Source of the DNA: 2-02-FULL-55-14 sp964581115
Lineage (GTDB): Bacteria > Bacteroidota > Ignavibacteria > UBA10030
Assembly: GCA_964581115.1 (NCBI GenBank)
Contig: CAZOMY010000001.1
Location: 390,523-454,522, forward strand
DNA length: 64,000 bases
Direction of reading: 5' to 3'
In this document: positions 42,588-51,186 of the stretch, piece by piece
Layout of the letters: every line of letters starts with the position of its first letter
Numbering within the stretch: position 1 is the first letter of the stretch
Made by a program: the position numbers and the translations under genes
Notes under the pieces: model-generated
The model's input: the letters and a program-made list of their open reading frames with translations, nothing else
What the model was told of the DNA's origin: nothing
Databases searched by the model: none

Positions 42588-43543
42588 GACCGGAGACCCT
42601 CGTGACGGCGAATATCGTCGAGGATCGAAGCGCCCCCGTCGGCCAAGAGGCGATTCGCCAGCTCAATTCCGAGCGACTCCGCCGATCCCGGCTGACCGTC
42701 GATCCGACCTCGGACAAGCCGTGTGCCGTCGAGACTGCCGATGCACGCCTCCAGCGTCAATCGTCCCTCCCGGATCGTTCCGAGCGCCCCGATGGGGACC
42801 TGGCAACCGCCTTCGAGATGACGGAGCAAAGCCCGTTCGGCCGAGGTTGTCGCACGCGTCTCAGCCGAATCCACGGGCTGGAGGATCTCGATCATCCGCT
42901 CGTCCGATGCTCGGATCTCGACGGCAAGCGCCCCCTGCCCAACTGCCGGAAGTACGCTCTCCGTCGGCAGATACTCTGAGATCCTCGACGTCAGTCCGAG
43001 ACGCTTCAGGCCCGCCGCCGCCAGGACGATTCCGCTCCACCGGGACGCTTCCAGCTTCCGGAGTCGCGTGTGCACATTGCCGCGGAGTCCTTCGACACGG
43101 AGGTCCGGACGCTTCGCCAGGATCTGCGACGTACGCCGGAGGCTTCCGGTCGCGATCGTCGCCGACGCCGGCAGCGTCGAGAATTGTGTCTTCGGGTTTG
43201 AAGGATGTGAGACGAAGGCATCGCGCACATCTTCCCGCTCAGAAATGGCGCCGAACGCGAGGCCTTCTGGGAGTTGCGTGGGCATGTCCTTCAGACTGTG
43301 CACGGCGGCATCGATCTCGCCGGCCAGCAACGCCGACTCAAGTTCCTTCGTGAACAGTCCCTTATCGCCGATCTCTGCCAGAGGCGTTGCGAGATCGGCG
43401 TCTCCGGTAGTGCGAATGATACGGACCTCGACCGAGAAGTCCGGACGGCTTTCGAGAATACGCTGTCTGACCCAATGGGTCTGCCAAAGGGCCAGCTCAC
43501 TGCCGCGGGTACCGAGGATGCACTGCTTGCTCTGCGTTCCCAT
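42584..43543 (-). CDS. hemC: Hydroxymethylbilane synthase (porphobilinogen deaminase)
   Basis: 319-residue enzyme that polymerises four porphobilinogens. The N-terminal GTRGSELALWQTHWV and DKGLFTKELESALLAGEIDAAVHSLKDMPT are conserved, and the dipyrromethane cofactor cysteine is in LLRHLEGGCQVPIGA. GSLRRTSQILAKRPDLRVEGLRGNVHTRLRKL is also standard, though it is split here by no insertion. It starts 1 nt after the hemA stop. Confidence 0.97.
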   Translation of the reverse strand: MGTQSKQCILGTRGSELALWQTHWVRQRILESRPDFSVEVRIIRTTGDADLATPLAEIGDKGLFTKELESALLAGEIDAAVHSLKDMPTQLPEGLAFGAISEREDVRDAFVSHPSNPKTQFSTLPASATIATGSLRRTSQILAKRPDLRVEGLRGNVHTRLRKLEASRWSGIVLAAAGLKRLGLTSRISEYLPTESVLPAVGQGALAVEIRASDERMIEILQPVDSAETRATTSAERALLRHLEGGCQVPIGALGTIREGRLTLEACIGSLDGTRLVRGRIDGQPGSAESLGIELANRLLADGGASILDDIRRHEGLRS

Positions 43544-43544
43544 C

Positions 43545-44882
43545 CTATGCCTTGCTCCCGGCTTCGACCCGATCGTCGCTCGTGGGTCGTGAGTTCATTC
43601 CCTGGTCTCCGAGCAAGCCGAACAACCGCCGCACGAGCGTGGTTCGATGCCGGCGTTCGTCGGCCTTAAGGTCGGTTCCGTTGCGCAACTCGGTCGTCGG
43701 CAGATGCAGCAACCGCTGAATGATGCGTCGCGTGATCATCTCAACGATCTCCTGCTGTTCGGCTGTGAAGCGGTGCCGGTGCTGTTCCACGACTTGAGAT
43801 CGCACGGACTCAAAGTGATTTCGCAGGTCGACAATGAGGGGTTTCGCTTCCTGTGCGGCCGCCCACTCCTTGAACTCTCGGAGCTCTTCCCGGATGATGG
43901 CGTTGACCTTGGGAAGCTCGGTCTCGCGTCGCGCACGGTTCTGCTCGACGACCACCTGCAGGCTGTCGATGTCATAGAGGAACAGGAAATCGAGCGAAGA
44001 GGCCGATGGCTCGACATTCCTCGGAACGCCGATGTCGACGAGGACCAGAGGAGCATTGCGCCGACGCTTCATGACGCGCCTTAGACGCTCCGCCGTGAAG
44101 ATCGGATCGTCCGAACTGACCGACGTGAGCACGACGTCCGCCGCGGCCAATTCGTCGTCCACGCTCTCATAGTCGACGACCCTCCCGGCAAGCTCGGCGG
44201 CAAGTTCCTCAGCCTTCGAGCGGGTCCGATTGGCGATCGAGAGGCGCGTGACCCCTTTTGCCACAAAGTGGCGAGCCGCCAGCTCTCCGGTCTGCCCCGC
44301 ACCGACGAGAAGCACCCGGCGTCCCGACAGGTCGGAGAAGATCTTACCGGCCAGCTCGACGGCGGCGTAGCTGATCGAAACGGCACCTTCCATCAATGCC
44401 GTCTCGGACCGAGCACGCTTGGCGGCATGCAAGGAGGCTTCGACGATGTGGTGCAGAAAGCTCCCGGTAAGTCCCTCGCGCTCGGCAGCAAACGCCGCCT
44501 CCTTGAATTGTCCGAGGATCTGCATATCCCCCACGACCATCGAATCCGTCCCCGTTGCCACCCGAAAGACGTGCCGAAGCGCATGATAGTCATGCAGGAG
44601 GAACAGATGTTCCTTGCGAACGAGGTCGCGGGAGCGCGCGAATGACAACAGCACGTCCGTTGCGTCGTGGACCGCGCGGTCCATTGCTTCCATGCCGGGG
44701 TCTTGATACTTGACGGCGTAGATCTCGGTCCGATTGCACGTCGAGAGCACAAAGGCCTCGTCCATGCCGATGCCGCGCACCCCGCGGGCCGCGGCGATCG
44801 AGGACTCCGTCGAAAGCCACACCGCCTCTCGAACGTTGAGCGGCGCCGTATGATGATTTACTCCGATGGCGACGAGTCGCAT
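43545..44882 (-). CDS. hemA: Glutamyl-tRNA reductase
   Basis: 445-residue NADPH enzyme reducing glutamyl-tRNA to glutamate-1-semialdehyde, the first and usually regulated step of the C5 pathway. Motifs are VNHHTAPLNVRE, the catalytic cysteine in VLSTCNRTEIYAV, GDMQILGQFKEAAF, the Rossmann motif VLLVGAGQTGELAARHF, VDIGVPRNVEP, and a C-terminal dimerisation domain (about 320-420). The order hemX-hemA-hemC-hemD matches the hemAXCD operons of Firmicutes with hemX moved in front. Confidence 0.97.
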   Translation of the reverse strand: MRLVAIGVNHHTAPLNVREAVWLSTESSIAAARGVRGIGMDEAFVLSTCNRTEIYAVKYQDPGMEAMDRAVHDATDVLLSFARSRDLVRKEHLFLLHDYHALRHVFRVATGTDSMVVGDMQILGQFKEAAFAAEREGLTGSFLHHIVEASLHAAKRARSETALMEGAVSISYAAVELAGKIFSDLSGRRVLLVGAGQTGELAARHFVAKGVTRLSIANRTRSKAEELAAELAGRVVDYESVDDELAAADVVLTSVSSDDPIFTAERLRRVMKRRRNAPLVLVDIGVPRNVEPSASSLDFLFLYDIDSLQVVVEQNRARRETELPKVNAIIREELREFKEWAAAQEAKPLIVDLRNHFESVRSQVVEQHRHRFTAEQQEIVEMITRRIIQRLLHLPTTELRNGTDLKADERRHRTTLVRRLFGLLGDQGMNSRPTSDDRVEAGSKA

Positions 44883-44900
44883 GATAGCGTTCGGCGATAT

Positions 44901-45830
44901 TCAGCGAAAACTATGGAAACTGGTGAAGAACAGGTTGACGACCGTCAGCGACACCAACGAAAGAGTGAATCCCGCGATCGACACGAACATCATCGAACGG
45001 CCTCCCCATTGGATGACCCGATGGCGCAGGATACCGATGCCGTACACAAGCCACACGACCGCCGTCCCGATGAGCTTCGGATCCAGCCACGAGGGCTTGT
45101 CAATGACCCGCTCAAACCAGATCGTGCCCAGCACGATCGCCACCGTCAGCAACAGGAAGCCGATCACGATGGAACTCGTCACCAGGGATTCGAGGGCTTC
45201 GAGGTTCGGCAATCGATCGTAGAGAATGCCGAATCTCGCGCGCTTCAGTTGGTGATAAAGCACAAGGTAGAGGACGGCATAGCCCGCAGAAATGGCGAAC
45301 GCCGCGAGGCCTGACAGCGCGGTCGCCACATGGATGCCGAGCAGTACGCTCCTGAGATGCTCCGGCACATCCAGGAGCGGCTCGATCGTCAGTGTCGAGA
45401 CGAGTTGGAAGGCGCCGGCGATCGACAGAATGAACACGCCGGTATTGCGGATCCCCGAACGCTTCTCGATGAGTGCGTATGAGAGCGCGATGGCGAACGA
45501 CGTCACCGTCAGCATCTCGGGAATGGAGGTGATCGGCGGATGGTCGAACGCTGCCGTGCGTACTCCGAGATAAGCCCCGTGGAGGGCCAACACGAGTAAC
45601 AGCAGGTACGACTTGACGCGCTTCGCCGTTGCATGTTGTGTGCGAAAGGCCCAGAAGTACATGACGATCGCGACGGCATACACGACCGGTAGCGAGTCAT
45701 TGAGGATCTCGAGCATGTGTGCGAGTCGTTCGTCGATCCGCGCTCGGTCCATCGGCACTGGCGGGATCGAATGAGAATCATATGCAGGCTCGTACTTCGG
45801 ATCGGTACGGTCCTGGCTTACAGATGACAC
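44901..45830 (-). CDS. HemX/CcsA-like polytopic membrane protein
   Basis: 309-residue protein with about eight predicted transmembrane helices, belonging to the CcsA/CycK/HemX cytochrome c assembly superfamily. Near the C-terminus the segment GTIWFERVIDKPSWLDPKLI keeps DPK, but the WWD haem-handling motif normally just before it is not intact. This fits HemX, the partner of HemA in Bacillus operons, better than a true CcsA haem exporter. It is the first gene of the operon, 18 bp before hemA. The start is uncertain: GTG at 45830, ATG at 45752 or ATG at 45716, none with a clear ribosome site. I infer a role in controlling HemA or in haem handling. Confidence 0.82.
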   Translation of the reverse strand: MSSVSQDRTDPKYEPAYDSHSIPPVPMDRARIDERLAHMLEILNDSLPVVYAVAIVMYFWAFRTQHATAKRVKSYLLLLVLALHGAYLGVRTAAFDHPPITSIPEMLTVTSFAIALSYALIEKRSGIRNTGVFILSIAGAFQLVSTLTIEPLLDVPEHLRSVLLGIHVATALSGLAAFAISAGYAVLYLVLYHQLKRARFGILYDRLPNLEALESLVTSSIVIGFLLLTVAIVLGTIWFERVIDKPSWLDPKLIGTAVVWLVYGIGILRHRVIQWGGRSMMFVSIAGFTLSLVSLTVVNLFFTSFHSFR

Positions 45831-46543
45831 AGTGTTATGAGACTGAGGCGATCACATGATCGGAGGGCGGCGAAACGCGCCCCGGCGATCCGATGTGAAG
45901 ACGCCAGCGTAAGGGTCAAGCGATGGAGGGAGGAGCTCTGGATGGGCCCGATGGGTCGCAGACATTCGGCCAAGGATCGGCAAGCGCATTCTCTTTCCAG
46001 AGGATGGCGGTGATGGCAGGCGGGACGTACGGAGGTTCAATGACACCACACGGAGCCGTCCGGTCATCGCTGCTCGGGTCGATCGAAGATAGGAGATTCT
46101 GGTCGCCGCAGATCAGGTCGGAGGCCGACCGACTAGCCGAGGGGGTCGAGCGCGGAGTCTTTGACGGGTTTTTTCCGATCTGCCATACGCCGAGAGCCAA
46201 AGCCCATGGATAGAACACCAGGACCGAAAGCAGAAGAGGGCTTATGGAGAATGGAAGAGGGAACATGATATCTTGCAATTACAACTCGTGTGCCAGCGAT
46301 CAGAGGCCTACGAATCATGGTGGATCCACAACACTGACCGATTTCCGCCGTCGTCGAACTGGACACAACTCCTCAGAAATCAAAGATGCGAGAAGCAACG
46401 CCGACAATTCTCGAAACCGAGAATTATGGTACGGAAGGATCCATGGCGGCATAAGCGGTGAAATTGCGAAGGGCCCGGATCTCTCCGAGCCCAAGCCGAC
46501 ACCACACTTCTCACTTCTACCTTATCGCTTCTAACTTGTACCG
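45831..46543. other. Intergenic region upstream of the hem operon
   Basis: About 710 bp between the hem operon and tRNA-Val. A minus-strand frame at 45916-46278 (120 codons) encodes one hydrophobic N-terminal segment (ISPLLLSVLVFYPWALALG) and then a serine/proline-rich tail; it has ordinary codon use but no ribosome site or family, so it is only a possible small membrane protein. A plus-strand frame at 45923-46213 is its mirror and is less likely. The hem operon promoter should lie in this stretch; I could not pick a convincing one. Confidence 0.35.
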
Positions 46544-46618
46544 TGGGCGCTGCTGGGATCGAACCAGCGACCTTACGCGTGTGAGGCGTACGCTCTGAAC
46601 CAGCTGAGCTAAGCGCCC
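46544..46618 (-). tRNA. tRNA-Val (CAC)
   Basis: 75-nt cloverleaf: acceptor GGGCGCT with AGCGCCC, D-arm GCTCAGCTGGTTCAGAGC, anticodon stem TACGC/GCGTA with loop CTCACAC (anticodon CAC), T-arm GCTGG-TTCGATC-CCAGC, discriminator A. CCA is not encoded. All stems are perfect. Confidence 0.97.
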
Positions 46619-46657
46619 ATTCGGCCCGCGAGCGATTCTCGCGAGCGGTTGCCGAAT
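46619..46657. repeat. Nested hairpin immediately upstream of tRNA-Val
   Basis: Outer arms ATTCGGC and GCCGAAT (7 bp) enclose CGCGAG/CTCGCG. It directly abuts the first base of tRNA-Val. A second perfect hairpin GCGTCCC-GTGAAGA-GGGACGC follows at 46661-46681. The rest of 46682-46793 shows no gene. Confidence 0.55.
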
Positions 46658-46793
46658 GGAGCGTCCCGTGAAGAGGGACGCCCGTAATACAAAACCTATC
46701 GGGCCCATCAAACCGTGAGCCCCATCGCCGGACCTTTCGGCCCATAAGTTCGCCGCTTCGCGACGTCTATCACGGCCTCCGGCTGGGACGGGA

Positions 46794-46808
46794 CTGAGCT
46801 AAGCGCCC
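46794..46808 (-). pseudogene. 5'-end fragment of tRNA-Val
   Basis: GGGCGCTTAGCTCAG on the minus strand is identical to the first 15 nt of tRNA-Val. The next bases are TCCCGTCCCAGCCGGAGGC instead of the D-loop. It lies 176 bp upstream of the intact gene. The tRNA-Phe fragment at 20432-20446 stops at the same tRNA position and continues into similar sequence. Confidence 0.7.
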
Positions 46809-46943
46809 GTCGAAGAGTAGACTCCCCGCCTGACCGGGTCTGTACGATTCCAGTCGGGCAGGCAGACTCCAAACGTCCAGACTCCAAACAGATGGAGAAA
46901 TCTGAAACCGACATATGTAAAATACTGAGAATGTGCGAGAGAA

Positions 46944-47723
46944 TCAACGCTTCATTCGCACCCAGAAACCCCGAGGGCTCCCCTCAAACTTGGCCCCTCC
47001 CCCGATGATATCCGTATACTCAACGGCCAAGGTGTCCGATCTCAAGTCTTTCATCGGATCCCGCACGACCGCGTGGATCATCAGACTCATCGACACCGAG
47101 CCGCCAAAATGCCGGACCTTTCCACTCAACCGTACGACACCGAACGACCTCCCGCTCGTCCGGTCTGTCATGGCGAACGGAGTCAGCAGATCGACCGGGA
47201 GATCTTCCCCCGTGCGCTGTACGAAGAACTTACCGTCCTTCAGCGTGATGTTAAAATGCGCGTTTCCGAACGTACCGATCCGCTGTTCGCGCCAGAGTCC
47301 GACAAAGCGATCGGAGCCCGGCACACCTCCGGCCGTGTCCTTGCCAGAGATCTGCGGTGTGGATCGGGTTGCTGAAGCATGCACTTCAGGAACCGGGAGC
47401 GTCCGAAAAGCCCTCTTGTCAAGGGTAGACCGCTGACCTCGCTTCACGTCGACGGTGAATTCCTCAGAAGCACTTCCCGATCGCCTCAGAACGACCGAAT
47501 ACTTTGCAGGTCGGAGGTCTGCGATCTCGAGTCCGTCCTCTGACGAAGCGACCATCCCAAAGTACTGACCGTTGAGATAGACGGTCACGCCGGAGTCGGC
47601 CAGGATGGTCAAGGTGCCCGTGCGGCTGCTCTGCGCATGCGCAGAGTAGTGCACGAACGCCGCGAGAAGGATCGACAGGAAGATCGTCGTTCGAGCGGAA
47701 GGTGCGGTGTTGAGGTCTTTCAT
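46944..47723 (-). CDS. Exported PEGA-domain protein of unknown function
   Basis: 259-residue protein with a signal peptide ending at about residue 31 (FLSILLAAFVHYSAHAQ). A PEGA-type domain (about 36-95) shows GTLTILADSGVTVYLNGQ and LRPAKYSVVLRRSG, a surface-exposed beta fold. The second half (about 135-259) is beta-rich, begins FVGLWREQRIG and may be a lipocalin-like barrel (FNITLKDGKFFVQR, RHFGGSVSMSLMIHAVV). No catalytic residues are apparent. There is no good ribosome site. It is 33 bp downstream of lhgO. Confidence 0.78.
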   Translation of the reverse strand: MKDLNTAPSARTTIFLSILLAAFVHYSAHAQSSRTGTLTILADSGVTVYLNGQYFGMVASSEDGLEIADLRPAKYSVVLRRSGSASEEFTVDVKRGQRSTLDKRAFRTLPVPEVHASATRSTPQISGKDTAGGVPGSDRFVGLWREQRIGTFGNAHFNITLKDGKFFVQRTGEDLPVDLLTPFAMTDRTSGRSFGVVRLSGKVRHFGGSVSMSLMIHAVVRDPMKDLRSDTLAVEYTDIIGGGAKFEGSPRGFWVRMKR

Positions 47724-47756
47724 CTTGCTTCACTTTGACATCACCGCCGTGGGTTT

Positions 47757-48953
47757 CTAATCTCCCGCGACTCGGCGCACAATGACGTCGGCGATCGCCA
47801 GCGACGCCGTGGCCGCGGGCGAGGGGGCATTGCAGACATGCAGCACCGGACCGTGTTCAACGAAAGCGAAATCGTCCATCAGCGCACCCGTCCTTTCCGA
47901 AGCTTGCGCGCGGACGCCCGCACCGCCGGGCAGGAGGTCATCCTCCCGCACGTCGGGGACCATGCGCTGAAGCGCCCTGGTGAAGGCACGCTTGCTGAAC
48001 GACCGGTAGTATTCTCCCAAGCCGGTCTTCCAGTACTTCTTCGCCACCGCGTGGAAGCCGGGCCATGTAACGGTCTCCCACATGTCGGCCCAATCGATAT
48101 CCGTCCTTCGATATCCCTCACGCTTGAAAGCCAGCACCGCATTCGGACCGGCCTCTAGTGCGCCGTCGATCATGCGGGTGAAGTGGACGCCCAGGAACGG
48201 GAATCGCGGATCCGGAACGGGATAGATCAGTCCGCGCACGATCTCGACGCGTTCGGGCCGCACCTGGTAATACTCACCGCGGAATGGCACGATCCTGATC
48301 GGTACGTCGCGATCGGTCATTCGGGCGACGCGGTCAGAGTGAAGACCGGCACACGTCACGACCCGATCCGCCGCGATCTCCTCAAGATCGGTGCGGACGA
48401 TGACCCCGTCTCGTTCCCGAACCTCGATCGCGCACACCCGCTCTCCCAGGCGAACGTCACTCCCCTTGTTCCTGATCTCGTCCGCCAAGCGTTCCGCTAC
48501 CATCGTGTAGTTAACGATTCCGGTCTGCGGAACCCACAAGGCCCTCAAGCCTCGGGCATTCGGCTCGACCGACGCGATCTCGCGCCCCTCGAGCATTCGA
48601 AGACCCTCCAGCCCGTTCTCCCGGCCCCGACGCGCGATCTCCTCCAGTCCCGGGATCTCGTCCGTAGAGGTCGCCAGGACGATCTTGCCGCAGATGCGAT
48701 GAGGTACCTCGTGCGCGCGACAGAACTCCACAAGGTCATGCGAACCCTGAACGCAGAGGCGCGCCTTGAGACTTCCCGGTTTGTAGTAGATGCCCGAATG
48801 GATGACACCGCTGTTGTTGCCCGTCTGATGGACTGCGACCGATCGCTCCTTCTCTATGACGGTCACACGCACTCCGGGCCGCAAGGTCACCAACCGGTAT
48901 GCCGTAGCCAATCCAACGATGCCGGCTCCAACGACGACGATGCGGCGCTGCAT
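47757..48953 (-). CDS. lhgO: L-2-hydroxyglutarate dehydrogenase/oxidase family FAD enzyme
   Basis: 398-residue flavoprotein of the DAO family. The FAD fold is RIVVVGAGIVGLATAYRL, then NNSGVIHSGIYYKPGSLKA, a signature of LhgO/L2HGDH; GVHFTRMIDGALEAGPNAVLAF and the C-terminal GPVLHVCNAPSPAATASLAIAD also match. It oxidises L-2-hydroxyglutarate to 2-oxoglutarate, a metabolite-repair step feeding electrons to the membrane. ATG 48953 has GGAGG 5 nt upstream and overlaps the uvrC stop (TGATG); a GTG sits 3 nt earlier. Confidence 0.94.
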   Translation of the reverse strand: MQRRIVVVGAGIVGLATAYRLVTLRPGVRVTVIEKERSVAVHQTGNNSGVIHSGIYYKPGSLKARLCVQGSHDLVEFCRAHEVPHRICGKIVLATSTDEIPGLEEIARRGRENGLEGLRMLEGREIASVEPNARGLRALWVPQTGIVNYTMVAERLADEIRNKGSDVRLGERVCAIEVRERDGVIVRTDLEEIAADRVVTCAGLHSDRVARMTDRDVPIRIVPFRGEYYQVRPERVEIVRGLIYPVPDPRFPFLGVHFTRMIDGALEAGPNAVLAFKREGYRRTDIDWADMWETVTWPGFHAVAKKYWKTGLGEYYRSFSKRAFTRALQRMVPDVREDDLLPGGAGVRAQASERTGALMDDFAFVEHGPVLHVCNAPSPAATASLAIADVIVRRVAGD

Positions 48954-50881
48954 CACACCTCCGCTCCCGATCCCGACGCGGAAGGATCTTCTTCATTGTC
49001 GGATTCGAAATGTTCCTTGATCTTCATGGCGACCTTTTCGCCCACCACTTCCGACAGCTGCTCCACCGACGCAAACCGGACCCCCTGCACCGAGCCGAAG
49101 GCTTCGAGCAACTCGGTCGCCCGCTTGCGCCCGATGCCTTCGATCAGGTCCAATTCGGTCGACAGGATCCGCTTCGACCTCACGACCCGATGATACGCCA
49201 CCGCAAAACGGTGGGCTTCGTCGCGCAGCTGCTGAAGCAGTTTCAATGACGACGAGGTCCTGGGCAGCACGATGGGGTCGGAGACACCCGGCCGATGGAT
49301 CTCCTCCAGCCGCTTTGCCAGTCCGATCACCGGCACCTGCTCGAGGCCGATCTCGGTCATCACCTGCACCGCGCTCGACAGTTGTCCCTTGCCGCCGTCG
49401 ATGACGATCAGATCGGGCATCGGCGCTTCGCCCGATACCACGCGACGGTATCGTCTCCCCACCACTTCGCGCATCGTCTCGAAATCGTCGGAGCCTTCCA
49501 CCGATCTGACCTTGAACTTGCGGTATTCGCTCTTGCGCGGCTTTCCGTCGACGAACACGACCATGGACGAGACCGGGTCGCTTCCCTGGATGTTGGAATT
49601 GTCGAAGCACTCGATCCGGCGCGGCGGAACGGCCAGTCGCAAGTCCTGTTGGAGCGCGTTCACGGCGTGCGGGACCGCTTCTCCACGCTTGAGCCGCTGC
49701 ACCTCCAGCTCATCGAGCCAGAAACGCGCATTGTTCCGGACGAGCGCAACGAGTTTTGCCTTCTCCCCGCCGGCTGGCGAGGCGAAGGTCACGTCGCGTC
49801 CGGTTCGTTGATGGATCCAGGTCGACAGAACAGCGGCATCGTCGAGTTCCGTGGAGACGAGGACCTCCGAAGGAAGATCATCTTCCTCGGCATAGAGTCG
49901 TTCGATGAGCTGTTCGAGAAGCTCCGCTTCCTTCACGTCGCGCGCGTGCGACATGTACACGTGGCGGCTTCCAATTACCTTCCCTTCCCGCACCTTGAAT
50001 TGCACGCCGCAGGCGTCGTCTCCTTCGGCCGCGACCGCCAGTACGTCGCGGTCCACGTCGCGCGCTTCGACAATACGCTGCTGCTCCTCGTAGACGGCAA
50101 GAGCTCTCATCTTGTCGCGCCAATGGGCGGCGTCTTCGAACCTCAGAGCTTCGGCCGCGGCATTCATCTCGCGCTCAAGCGCCTCAACCGCCGGCTTCGT
50201 CCGACCGCGAAGCACCTGCGCCGCCTGGTCGATCATCTCCTGATATCGCTCCCGCGTGACCAATCCCTCGCACGGACCCTCACACTTCTTGATATGATAG
50301 TCCAGACACAGCTTGAACTTGCCCGCTGCGATCGTGGCTTCCGACAGGTCGTAATTGCACGAGCGAATCATGAAGATACTGCGGACCGTCTTCAACGCGA
50401 ATCGCATCGTTTTGACATCGGTGTAAGGCCCGAACATCCGCGCTCCGGCAACCCGACGCCGCGTCACGAATACCCGCGGGAACGGTTCTTTGGTGATGAC
50501 GATGTATGGAAAAGACTTGTCGTCTTTGAGGAGGACGTTGTAACGTGGACGCAGTTGTTTGATAAGATTGGCTTCGAGGATGAGCGCCTCGACCTCCGAC
50601 GAGGTCACGGTCAGCTCGACATCGCTCACCTTTTGCACCATCGCGTCGATGCGAGGATCTGCGGCGCGGGAGCGCTGAAAGTACTGCCGCACCCGGCTTC
50701 GCAGACTCGACGCTTTGCCGACGTAGAGGACCTTGCCGTCAGCCCCCTTGAACTGGTAGACGCCCGGCTGCGCCGGAAGCGAATCGACCTTTTCGGCAAG
50801 CGTCAGGTCGTGAGCGCCGATGATGACGGGGTCCGGCGATCGGTCCGGAGCGGCATGGCCAGTGGGGCGCAGGTCGCTCAT
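48953..50881 (-). CDS. uvrC: Excinuclease ABC subunit C
   Basis: 642-residue UvrC of nucleotide excision repair, making both incisions with UvrAB. The GIY-YIG 3'-incision domain (about 27-105) starts PGVYQFKGADGKVLYVGKAS. The UVR coiled-coil motif (about 228-262) is followed by the RNase H-like 5'-incision domain (about 405-560, with IECFDNSNIQGSDPVSSMVV and PDLIVIDGGKGQL) and a C-terminal helix-hairpin-helix pair (about 580-625). The start at 50881 overlaps the preceding small gene (ATGA); the frame extends upstream but lacks homology there. Confidence 0.96.
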   Translation of the reverse strand: MSDLRPTGHAAPDRSPDPVIIGAHDLTLAEKVDSLPAQPGVYQFKGADGKVLYVGKASSLRSRVRQYFQRSRAADPRIDAMVQKVSDVELTVTSSEVEALILEANLIKQLRPRYNVLLKDDKSFPYIVITKEPFPRVFVTRRRVAGARMFGPYTDVKTMRFALKTVRSIFMIRSCNYDLSEATIAAGKFKLCLDYHIKKCEGPCEGLVTRERYQEMIDQAAQVLRGRTKPAVEALEREMNAAAEALRFEDAAHWRDKMRALAVYEEQQRIVEARDVDRDVLAVAAEGDDACGVQFKVREGKVIGSRHVYMSHARDVKEAELLEQLIERLYAEEDDLPSEVLVSTELDDAAVLSTWIHQRTGRDVTFASPAGGEKAKLVALVRNNARFWLDELEVQRLKRGEAVPHAVNALQQDLRLAVPPRRIECFDNSNIQGSDPVSSMVVFVDGKPRKSEYRKFKVRSVEGSDDFETMREVVGRRYRRVVSGEAPMPDLIVIDGGKGQLSSAVQVMTEIGLEQVPVIGLAKRLEEIHRPGVSDPIVLPRTSSSLKLLQQLRDEAHRFAVAYHRVVRSKRILSTELDLIEGIGRKRATELLEAFGSVQGVRFASVEQLSEVVGEKVAMKIKEHFESDNEEDPSASGSGAEV

Positions 50882-51186
50882 GTGTCGAGGCGTGAAAAGG
50901 ATTCTTCGAACCATCGGTCGGCGGCTGCACTCGATGCCTTTCGCAGGTCCCGCCGCGGGAGGGCGGCCGTCAGCGTTGCCACCGATTCGCTCACGGTCCA
51001 AGGGAGCATCCCATTGGCCGTCGCGCATGCAATGCTGTATTGAGAAATGAGGGCCGAGAGGCCGCACGTCTTTTCGTTTGGCAGATGAGGCGCGGCCTCG
51101 GCGTTCATGAGGCGACGGCCGTTCGAGCCCCTGCCCCGCGCTCTGAAGAGCAAGGCGATAGCAGCCGTGTCGCGCATCGCTCTCAT
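50878..51186 (-). CDS. Small protein of unknown function overlapping both neighbours
   Basis: 102 residues if started at the ATG at 51186, which overlaps the preceding EamA gene stop in ATGA form; its own stop overlaps the uvrC start the same way. An internal ATG at 51108 would give 76 residues. Codon use is typical for this genome (third positions mostly G/C), supporting translation. The sequence contains SALISQYSIACATANGM and a charged C-terminal half (PRRDLRKASSAAADRWFEES), with no signal peptide, transmembrane helix or known motif. I do not recognise the family. The double overlap implies it is translationally coupled within the EamA-uvrC-lhgO operon. Confidence 0.6.
   Translation of the reverse strand: MRAMRDTAAIALLFRARGRGSNGRRLMNAEAAPHLPNEKTCGLSALISQYSIACATANGMLPWTVSESVATLTAALPRRDLRKASSAAADRWFEESFSRLDT

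Noticed and set aside
45923..46213. 96-codon plus-strand frame upstream of the hem operon
   Set aside because: Less typical codon use than the minus strand and no family match; noted only in the intergenic entry.
46380..46745. Frames covering tRNA-Val
   Set aside because: They translate the tRNA gene and its flanking hairpins; no protein evidence.
49295..51043. Open frame of 582 codons on the plus strand opposite uvrC
   Set aside because: It is the mirror of a clearly homologous gene; the translation is histidine/arginine-rich with no domain, as expected from high-GC antisense frames.
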